This document shows positions 50,868-58,500 of a stretch of 64,000 nt of DNA, in pieces. A program made the position numbers and the translations under genes. The notes under the pieces were generated by a model that saw only the letters and a program-made list of their open reading frames with translations, searched no databases and was not told the DNA's origin. This DNA is from Verrucomicrobiaceae bacterium (lineage in GTDB: Bacteria > Verrucomicrobiota > Verrucomicrobiia > Verrucomicrobiales > Verrucomicrobiaceae), in assembly GCA_019694165.1 (NCBI GenBank), contig JAIBCL010000024.1:28131-92130 (forward strand). The letters run 5' to 3'. Position 1 is the stretch's first letter, and every line of letters starts with the position of its first letter.

Positions 50868-53417
50868 CTACCGATACTCCAGCTTCTCGATCAGCGTCCC
50901 GCTGTCGCCGGTGAAGTAGAAGGTGCCCTTCTTGCTGATCTTGTCATCGGGTGCGCGGCAGGTTTCCTTGCCATCGACGCGGACGATGAACATGCCCGCA
51001 TCGGCTTTGAACTCGAAGACGTGACTCTTGCCCGCATCGAAGCCGGGAATCGGAGCGCTGCGTGCCAGTTCGCGTCCGTCCGCTTTGGTGAGCACAATCT
51101 TGGTCGTGCCATCCTTTTGCAGTACGGCCTGATAGTTGTCGGGGCTTTGATGGCGGACGTAGAGTGCGCAGAAGTCGCTGATCTCGCGCACGGTGGCCTT
51201 GACGGTGAGGACGATGCGCTTGGTGTCGGCTGCGGGGAAAATTGCCTTGCGCACGGGGCTGGCATTCACCCGTGAACCGCCGGCTTCCTTGGTGAGCAAT
51301 GCGGCAGCGTCACTCGCAGGCATTTGCTGCCACCACTCTGCCAGGCCGTCGTTCCATGGATCAACGACGGCGCGTGCACTATCGAGCAGGGCGCCAGCTC
51401 CGCTCACCTCGCGCACCGACAGACGATGAAACGTCATGGGGCGGCCGTTGCGTCCGACAGCGATGCGGTTGAGCCGCCTCAATGTCGTGTAGTCCGTACT
51501 CAGAGCCAGCCGCTTCTGATCGCCGGTCCAATCAACGACTGTGACGTCATCGACAATCATCTTGATGGACGAGCGCCGCACCTCGACGTGAGCTTTGTGT
51601 CTGCCGGTGAAATCCGGCTTGGTCACCTTGAAGGCGGCCTCGCCTTTGCGCTTCCCGGGGTCGTAGGGCGGCAGGTCATCCAGCCGCTCGAGCGAATGCC
51701 AGCGATCTGTGTTATTGCCGTAAAAGAATGAGCACTCCATCTGAGTCTTTGCGCTGATCAGAGGCAGGACGATGGACGCCTGCGAGGACTCATGGCTGGT
51801 GAACTCGGCATCGACATCGAATTCCTCCGGCGGTGTGTAGGGCAGCGTGCAAAAGGCCGCGCCATACACTTCGTCCGAGTCCTTCGGCGTGCGGTCCGCA
51901 CACAGCTCGCCGTCTTTGAGCGACCACGGGCCGACGAGCACGTCCTTTTTCAAATCGACGAGCGGAATGAGGTCGATGGTTTTGCCGATGATGGCAGTCG
52001 ATGCGGATTTCGAATTTGAAGGTTCGATCACCCTGATCGGATCCGTCTTCGCCGCCGCTTTCCCGCCGACAGACGCGACCGCCCCCTGAGCTTGTGGAGG
52101 GGTTGTAGCGTTCTTTTTGCCACTGAACATGATGACCAGTGCGCCCGCGATCACCATTGTGGCGGCGATGCCGATGAGGGGACCGGTCTTTGATTTGGCT
52201 GATGGCTGTGCCGCAGGTCCGGCTTCTTTTTTCGGCGCGCGAGCCGCTCCCGGCTTCTGTGCGATGCTGCGCTGGCCCGGAACATTTTTCACCGCGCCCT
52301 GCGGCACGGCGGCGATGGCTTGCGAGGCATCCTGCTTGATGCGCGGCGTGGTGAGAATGACATCGAGGTCTTTGCGGATGGCGCTCGCGGTTTGGTAGCG
52401 TGCTTCGCGATTCGTCTGCATCGCCTTGGCGATGATGGCGTCGAAGCGCGGATCGATCTCGCCATTCGTCAGCTCGCCTGGCATCTGGAAAAGTCCGCGC
52501 GGGATCTCGCCGGTGAGCATTTGGTAAAGCATCACGCCGATCGCATAGAGGTCGGCACGGCCATCAACATTCACGCCCATGACGAGTGCTTCGGGCGCGA
52601 CGAAGTCCGGTGTGCCCATGGTCATGCCGGTCATGGTGAGGCCGCGCTGCGATGGATCATCCATCTTCGCGAGCCCGAAGTCGGCCACCTTCACCTGACC
52701 CTGCATGTTGATGAGGATATTGGCCGGCTTGATGTCGCGGTGGATCACGCCGTTCGCATGCGCATAAGCGAGCGCGTCGCACACGTGCGCGGTGATGGCC
52801 AAGGCGTGATCGGGAGGAAGTTTCACGCTGCTATGGATCATCTTCGCCACGTCGGTGCCATCGACGTACTCCATCACGAAGTAGAGCAAAGGCACGGCGC
52901 TCCCTGGTAGGGCGGCTGGTCCTCCAGCCGCCGCGACAGGCCGCGAAGCGTCCGGATGATCCGGCGGTGAATCGGAGGATTGGGGCATCCCGGCGGCGCT
53001 TGCAGGAGCAAGCGCCCTACCTTCGCCAAGCGCCCTACCTTCGCCAAGCGCCCTGCCTTCGCCAAGCGCCCTGCCATCGATCTCTCCAAAGTCGAACACA
53101 GCGACGATGCCCGGGTGCATCATCTTCGCCATCGTGCGCGCCTCGTTCTTGAAGCGTTCGGTGAACTTCACGTCATCGTCGTCGAGTCCCGGCGGCAGAA
53201 TCTTGATTGCGACGAGACGATCGAGCGACTTCTGCTTCCCCTTGTAAACCGCGCCCATCCCGCCGTGACCGAGCATGGAAATGATCTCGTATTGCGGCAG
53301 CAGCGCTTGCAGATGCTCCACCGTCGGCGGCGTCCAGCCCGAGCCGGACGACATGGCGCGGGAGGGCGGCGGAGTGAAGGCCGTATGATCGTCGGGCGAT
53401 GGAGAGTCGGGAGTCAC
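50868..53417 (-). CDS. Membrane Ser/Thr protein kinase with repeat insertion
   Basis: 849 residues. The N-terminal kinase has the Gly-rich start LGHGGMGAVYKGKQKSLDR, VAIKILP, HRDIKPANILIN and VADFGLAK. One membrane span (LIGIAATMVIAGALVIMFSG) separates it from an extracytoplasmic C-terminus with strand-rich, concanavalin-like segments. Between the IDGRAL and LLYFVMEY segments of the N-lobe lies about 60 extra residues with repeated GEGRAL units, matching a REPIN-like element plus 18-bp repeats at 52906-53075. It follows the ECF sigma gene on the same strand and a shared upstream motif, suggesting a signalling unit. Confidence 0.88.
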   Translation of the reverse strand: MTPDSPSPDDHTAFTPPPSRAMSSGSGWTPPTVEHLQALLPQYEIISMLGHGGMGAVYKGKQKSLDRLVAIKILPPGLDDDDVKFTERFKNEARTMAKMMHPGIVAVFDFGEIDGRALGEGRALGEGRALGEGRALAPASAAGMPQSSDSPPDHPDASRPVAAAGGPAALPGSAVPLLYFVMEYVDGTDVAKMIHSSVKLPPDHALAITAHVCDALAYAHANGVIHRDIKPANILINMQGQVKVADFGLAKMDDPSQRGLTMTGMTMGTPDFVAPEALVMGVNVDGRADLYAIGVMLYQMLTGEIPRGLFQMPGELTNGEIDPRFDAIIAKAMQTNREARYQTASAIRKDLDVILTTPRIKQDASQAIAAVPQGAVKNVPGQRSIAQKPGAARAPKKEAGPAAQPSAKSKTGPLIGIAATMVIAGALVIMFSGKKNATTPPQAQGAVASVGGKAAAKTDPIRVIEPSNSKSASTAIIGKTIDLIPLVDLKKDVLVGPWSLKDGELCADRTPKDSDEVYGAAFCTLPYTPPEEFDVDAEFTSHESSQASIVLPLISAKTQMECSFFYGNNTDRWHSLERLDDLPPYDPGKRKGEAAFKVTKPDFTGRHKAHVEVRRSSIKMIVDDVTVVDWTGDQKRLALSTDYTTLRRLNRIAVGRNGRPMTFHRLSVREVSGAGALLDSARAVVDPWNDGLAEWWQQMPASDAAALLTKEAGGSRVNASPVRKAIFPAADTKRIVLTVKATVREISDFCALYVRHQSPDNYQAVLQKDGTTKIVLTKADGRELARSAPIPGFDAGKSHVFEFKADAGMFIVRVDGKETCRAPDDKISKKGTFYFTGDSGTLIEKLEYR
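52906..53021. repeat. REPIN-like palindromic element inside the kinase gene (copy 2)
   Basis: 116 bp. Ends GGTAGGGCG and CGCCCTACC are perfect inverted repeats. Hairpins GGCGGCTGG-TCCT-CCAGCCGCC (52911-52932) and GGCGCTTGC-AGGA-GCAAGCGCC (52995-53016) match the hrpA copy in opposite orientation. REP hallmark GTAG precedes the first stem. Confidence 0.8.
53022..53075. repeat. Three 18-bp tandem repeats adjoining the element
   Basis: Units TTCGCCAAGCGCCCTACC, then two TTCGCCAAGCGCCCTGCC, follow directly from the element's CTACC end and extend its right arm. In the kinase frame each unit encodes GEGRAL-type residues. Copy number may vary between strains. Confidence 0.8.
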
Positions 53418-53506
53418 GGCGGGGATGCAGCGAAGCTAGCGCACGGCGGTACTCATTGGCTATTGTTTTCTCAGCGACGGCGGACAAAAAAGTTCGTCCG
53501 CCGATT

Positions 53507-53531
53507 GAAACGAAATGCGCGAGTTTGCGAA
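53507..53531. promoter_or_regulatory. Bipartite motif GAAACGA-N11-TTGCGAA (copy 1), upstream of the kinase
   Basis: Conserved blocks 53507-53513 and 53525-53531 on the plus strand, 90 bp upstream of the minus-strand kinase gene. A hairpin (CGGCGGAC ... GTCCGCCG) directly precedes it. Confidence 0.45.
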
Positions 53532-53539
53532 CGGCGTGA

Positions 53540-54316
53540 TTACTCGCCGCGCAGCACCTTTGAAAGCCAGGTCAGCTCTTCCTCCAGCTCCTCGGGCGTC
53601 TGCACGGTCTGCGCGACTTCTCCGCGCAAGATTTTCGCAAAGCGTTGGCGCACTCGGAAGACCTGGAGCCGGAGCGCCGTCTCGCTCGCCTTCATTTGAA
53701 CGGCCAGCTCGCGGTAGGGCAGCGCGTTCTCGTCGCCAGACAGAGTGGTCTGGAGCGAGTCAAACATGTCGAGCCGCCCAGTCTGCTCGTAGTAGTCGCG
53801 TGTTTTCTGCCGCGCCCGCTCCAGTACCGACCTCGCCCATGCGGCGAGGAAGAGGCGCTCAGGGTCATTCCGATCCACCGGCTCGTTCGCGTACTGTTCC
53901 TCGGCGCTGCGGCATTCCAGCGGCAGCACGATGGCACGTCCACCGCGTTTCACGGCGTTCTCGCGCCGCAGTTCGTCGGCGATGTGGCGGTTTAGCGCGG
54001 TGAGCAGGTAGGTGCGCAGCCGGCCTTTCTCAGCGTCCGCGCTCTCGATGAGTCCTCGATGAATGGCCTTCAAAAAGAAGCCCTGTGTGAGGTCCTGCGC
54101 ATCCGCCCGCTCGTAGCCGCGGCAGCGGAGGTAGGCGTAGAGCGGATACCAGTAGCGGCGGCACAGCTCGTCCATCGCGGCGGCTGCCTCGGCACCATCT
54201 TTCTGTGCGCGGAAGACGAGACTCCAATGCGTGGTCGGAAAAGCGGCGCCGAGCAACGTGTCGCGCTGCTTAATCGCCTCCTGGTCGATTTCTCGGCTCG
54301 ATTCCTCTTCGGGCAT
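53540..54316 (-). CDS. ECF-type sigma factor associated with the kinase
   Basis: 258 residues from the ATG at 54316. Region 2: AAMDELCRRYWYPLYAYLRC and RADAQDLTQGFFLKAI. Region 4: an HTH helix pair around YRELAVQMKASETALRLQVF, ending RQRFAKILRGEVAQ. A long acidic N-terminal start (MPEEESSREIDQEA) and the TTHWSLVFRAQ motif are typical of the large Planctomycetes/Verrucomicrobia ECF group paired with Ser/Thr kinases. The kinase follows on the same strand by 122 bp. Longer in-frame starts upstream run through a repetitive element and are discounted. Confidence 0.87.
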   Translation of the reverse strand: MPEEESSREIDQEAIKQRDTLLGAAFPTTHWSLVFRAQKDGAEAAAAMDELCRRYWYPLYAYLRCRGYERADAQDLTQGFFLKAIHRGLIESADAEKGRLRTYLLTALNRHIADELRRENAVKRGGRAIVLPLECRSAEEQYANEPVDRNDPERLFLAAWARSVLERARQKTRDYYEQTGRLDMFDSLQTTLSGDENALPYRELAVQMKASETALRLQVFRVRQRFAKILRGEVAQTVQTPEELEEELTWLSKVLRGE

Positions 54317-54379
54317 CCCGCTGGAGCCTTCCGCGCTCTGGCGGTTTTGGCAAGAGCGAGCATGGGAAGCCCGCAGGCT

Positions 54380-54525
54380 GTAGGCCGGGTGTGTGCGGCG
54401 TGGAAAGTGTTGTTCCACCAACGGAGACCTTCGCAGCACCGCCCGGCTGCGGGTGGCGGGCGAAGACGAGTGATCGCTGCCGACACCGCACGCAGCCGGG
54501 CTGCCTGACGCCACCCCCGGCCTAC
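54380..54525. repeat. Third palindromic REPIN-like element upstream of the ECF gene
   Basis: 146 bp. Ends GTAGGCCGGGTGTG (54380-54393) and CACCCCCGGCCTAC (54512-54525) are inverted repeats matching 13 of 14; internal CCCGGCTGCG/CGCAGCCGGG (54442-54451, 54491-54500) is perfect. It fills much of the 352-bp gap 54317-54668. Sequence differs from the other two but has the same GTAG/CTAC termini. Confidence 0.65.
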
Positions 54526-54592
54526 GACCACGCGGCGCTGGTGTTTGGTTGCTCCCGACATCGCACCGACGAAAAAATCGTCGCGAGCAGTC

Positions 54593-54617
54593 GAAACGAC
54601 ATTGCCAAACCTGCGAA
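54593..54617. promoter_or_regulatory. Bipartite motif GAAACGA-N11-CTGCGAA (copy 2), upstream of the PEP-CTERM and ECF genes
   Basis: Blocks at 54593-54599 and 54611-54617, with identical 11-base spacing to the other copies, lie 51 bp upstream of the plus-strand PEP-CTERM start and on the upstream side of the minus-strand ECF gene. A small CGACGA-TCGTCG hairpin precedes it. Confidence 0.45.
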
Positions 54618-54668
54618 TAGCCACCTGACGGCGTCTTGCGCCGTCGCGCCGCCACCCATTCTCACATC

Positions 54669-55433
54669 ATGAAACCCTTCGCTCTTCTCTCTCTCCTCGC
54701 CGTCCTGCTCCCTGTCGCAGCTCCCGCAGCCGCCCTGTTGGTGAACGGTAGTTTTGAAAACATGACCGGCGGACTGCCGAACAACTGGACCTACTCTCAA
54801 GGCGACGGCCCGGCCACGGTGCAGAGCGCGACGGCCAGCCCGTTCAACAACATCTACGGCAGCGGCTCTGTCTCCGTGCTGCTGACCGACGGCAGCTCCA
54901 CTGCCGTCACCCCAGATTTGATCCAATCCTTCGCCACGCAGACCGGTGGCATCCTGTATGCCGCGTGGGACTTCCGGATGAACTCGCTCACCGGCAATCA
55001 ATGGGGCGTGCAGATCGACGACTCGGTCACATCGCAGACTTTCTTCCGCATGGACAACGGCGGCAACTTCGTCGTCGAGAACGCCGGCGGCACCACGACC
55101 ACGATCATGGCGCTGACCACGAACACATGGTACCAGGTGCAGCTCTCGCTCGATCTCTCCCTCAAGCAACTCAGCGGCTCCATCACGGACGAATTCGGCA
55201 ACGTGACATCCATCAACAATCAGATGTGGCGAATCCTTCCCGGTTCCAGTTCCCTCAACCGCGTGGTGATCTTGGACAACTATCTGAACACCAGTCAGTC
55301 GGGCAGCATCCTGTTCGACAATTTTGCGGTGGATCGCACGCCGTTCGCGCCAGCGGCCACGCCGGAGCCGTCGCGCCTTGTGCTGCTCGGCTGCGGACTG
55401 ATCGGACTGATGATCCGCCGACGCCGGATGTGA
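54669..55433 (+). CDS. PEP-CTERM sorting-domain extracellular protein
   Basis: 254 residues from the ATG at 54669. It has a signal peptide (PFALLSLLAVLLPVAAPAAA), a beta-rich middle (LVNGSFENMTGGLPNNWT, GSVSVLLTDGSSTAVTPDLI), and a C-terminal PEP-CTERM tripartite tag: PEPSR, the hydrophobic LVLLGCGLIGLMI, then basic RRRRM. PEP-CTERM proteins are processed by exosortase (not in window) and exported to the surface or exopolysaccharide. One bipartite motif lies upstream. Confidence 0.86.
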   Translation: MKPFALLSLLAVLLPVAAPAAALLVNGSFENMTGGLPNNWTYSQGDGPATVQSATASPFNNIYGSGSVSVLLTDGSSTAVTPDLIQSFATQTGGILYAAWDFRMNSLTGNQWGVQIDDSVTSQTFFRMDNGGNFVVENAGGTTTTIMALTTNTWYQVQLSLDLSLKQLSGSITDEFGNVTSINNQMWRILPGSSSLNRVVILDNYLNTSQSGSILFDNFAVDRTPFAPAATPEPSRLVLLGCGLIGLMIRRRRM

Positions 55434-55486
55434 GTGTTGGCTCCAATCTGTCAGTGACGCACTGGAGAATATTCCAGCGCAGCAGC

Positions 55487-55511
55487 GAAACGAAACCGGC
55501 GGACTTGCGAA
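55487..55511. promoter_or_regulatory. Bipartite motif GAAACGA-N11-TTGCGAA (copy 3), upstream of the S8 protease
   Basis: Blocks at 55487-55493 and 55505-55511, again with exactly 11 bases between, 69 bp before the protease start. A CTGGA-TCCAG hairpin precedes it. Confidence 0.45.
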
Positions 55512-55580
55512 CATTGGCGCGGAGAACCGGACGACGGGCGCACAAGGCCAGCCGCAGGTGCTCCAAACCAAGGAGACACC

Positions 55581-58500
55581 ATGAACGCCCCTCACACAGA
55601 CCAAACGGCACGACGCAACTTCTTGATCGTCTGCGGTGTGCTGCTTTGTGCCGCTTTGCTTGTCCTGAGTCAGGAGCAGCGAAAGGCATCAAAACAAGTT
55701 CACCCGGAGGATTCGGCGCCGATTTTGTCTTCACTCGATGGGCCGCCGCAATCTGGCGGCACGGCAGCAGTTGACAAGGCAGAGCGGCCGGTGGCGACTC
55801 CTGCGATTCCATCGTCGGCCAATGTGGCGGTGGTGGCACCGCCCAGTGGAGCGGCATCGCAGACATCTTTGCTCATGTCTGGCGGTGCCCGCGGTGCAAC
55901 GACGCCACCCGCAGCGGCAGCTCCCGTGCCTGCCGCGAAGAACTCGCCCATGTCACCCGCCGTGCCTGCGCTGCGGCCGGGTGGCGCTGTCTCGCCAATT
56001 TCTGCGCAGTTCCGCAGGGCCGCCACTGCGAGGCAAACTACCGTGCAGATGGCCGGTGCTGCCCTTGTGGCACGCCCACTCGTGCTGCCAACGGTCGAGC
56101 AGATGAGGAACCAGCCGGCATCAGTGACGGCAGCGCAGATCCTGAGTCAAAAACTTAACATGACCGACCCGGCCACGCGCGAGGCGGTGGGCCGCACTTT
56201 GAAAACGAGCGCCGAGTTGCGCAAGAAGGCCGCGTGGGAAAAGGCGGTGAAGCTCGGGTTGCCGACCTCGGGCGACAAGCCGGGCGGAGGACGATTTGAA
56301 TTACAGGACTTCGATGAAAATGGGCGTCCGCTTTATCACCAGACCACCAACGTGAATGCCGCCGTCACCACAGCGGCGCATCAGGTGCGGCTGGTTTATC
56401 CTGGCTATCCGGTGGATGGCGGCGACATGGAGTCCGGGATCCCGATGGTGATCGGGATGTGGGAGGCAGGGGGAACACCGCGCTATTCGCACGTGGAGTT
56501 CGACTACCTCGGCGGCAATTCAGGATCGTCGAAGATCACCCAGCAGGATGCATCGCTTGCACTCATGGACCGTCACGCCACGCATGTGGCGGCCACGCTG
56601 GCCGGGACGGGCGGCACCGTGGTCGATGGAGTGCTCGGCAGACTGAGGGGCATGGCGTCTGGAGCGTTCATCGACGCCTACGATTCGACAGGTGACCTGG
56701 GCGAGATGGTGCTCGCCGGTGCAGTCAATGCCACGGACCGTGGCAGTTGGACGGTTCATCGACTCAATGTATCCAACCACTCGTATGGCTACGACAGCGG
56801 ATGGACGGTTGATAGAGCACTGAATTCCATCTGGCTCGGCTACCTGATCTTTGGCACCCCAAGTGACATAGATCAGAATTTCGGGCGCTATGACAGTGAT
56901 TCCGCCGCCGTCGATGGAGTAGTGGCGAACTGCCCCTACTACCTGCCTTTTTTTGCCGCAGGTAATGAGCGGACAGATGGTCCCCCGGCAGCCGGAGCAG
57001 TCTGGTACCAATTTAATGCCACGAATCCGCCCAAAATCTATACACCTGGTCGCGATCCTGTGGCCGACGGTGTTTACAAGGGTGGCTACGACACCATTCC
57101 CCATGGTAAAGCTTTGGGCAAAAACGTGATGACCGTGGGCGCGGTCACGCCGGCAGTGACGGATCGCGCGGTGCTGAATGGCAACCGCGTGATCAATGAA
57201 TCGGTGATGACGGATTTCAGCAGTTGGGGACCCGCCGATGACGGCCGCATCAAGCCGGACATCGTGGCAGACGGCTACCGTGTGCTCTCCGCCAGTCATG
57301 AAGCGGATGATGCCTCCGCCCTTTCCGACGGCACGAGCATGGCCACTCCAAACGCCTGCGGCTCGGCGCTGCTGCTGCAAAACCTGCACGTCAGAATGTT
57401 CGGCGAGGCGATGAGCGCCAGCATGCTCAAGGGGCTGATCATACACACGGCGGACGACCGCGGGCCGCCAGGGCCTGATTATAAATACGGCTGGGGCCTG
57501 ATGAACACGCGCGCGGCGGCGGACGTGATGAACTCGCACCGTCAGTTGATGAACAGCGTGGCGATGACGAAGGGCCTCGCGACGAGCAACAGCCGTCAGG
57601 AAATCCCGATCACCCTCAACGGCTCGAATCCGCTGCGCGTGACGCTTTGCTGGACCGATCCTCCCTCGGCCAATGACCCCTTGGGCGAAGATGCAAATCC
57701 AGATCTCGTGAACAATCTCGAACTCGAAGTCATCGGGCCCGATGGCACCACCATCTACCGTCCGTATGTGATGCCCTTCGTTGCCGCCCGCACGCAGGCA
57801 TCTCTCTCTCAGTCTGCCACCACAGGAGTGAACAACGTGGACAACGTGGAGCAGGTTTACCTAAGCCTGCCAGCCGCAGGAGAATACAAGGTGGCGGTTT
57901 ACACCGGTGCCTTGCAAAACAATGAGCCGCAGGACTACTCGCTCATCATCACGGGTGATGCGCCGTCGCCGGAGATCACGGTTGAGGACGCTGATGGGAA
58001 CTCGCTTGTCGATGGCGAGTCCGCCGTGTCTCTCGGCAGTGCGGCGCCAGATGCCATCTTTTCTCAAACCAAGTCGTTCACCATCGGCAACATCGGTCCT
58101 GGTCCGCTGACCGGCCTGGCAGTGACTGCGGAGGGTGCGGATGCGAACGGGTTCATCATCAACCCGCCTGTGGACACATCGATTGGAACCGGAGGATCCA
58201 CTACGTTTTCCGTTACCTTCTACGCTGAGGGCTGGCCGCCTGGCCTGCACGTCGCCACGCTTCATGTGCAGAGCAATGACCGGGATGAGCGCCCGTTTGA
58301 CCTCCAGGTGGCCGCCGTGCGCGAGTCTCCCGTGCCCGCGCGCCTGTGGCGGGTGCCGGTGCCGGACGAAACGTGGTCGGAAATGGTCGCGCTGGACCCT
58401 GGCGGCAATGTGATCGTGGCGGGAGTTACCAATTCATCCAATCTCGATCCGCAGGTAACCAAGCTCTCCGCTGCATCAGGTGCCACCCTCTGGCGGCATA

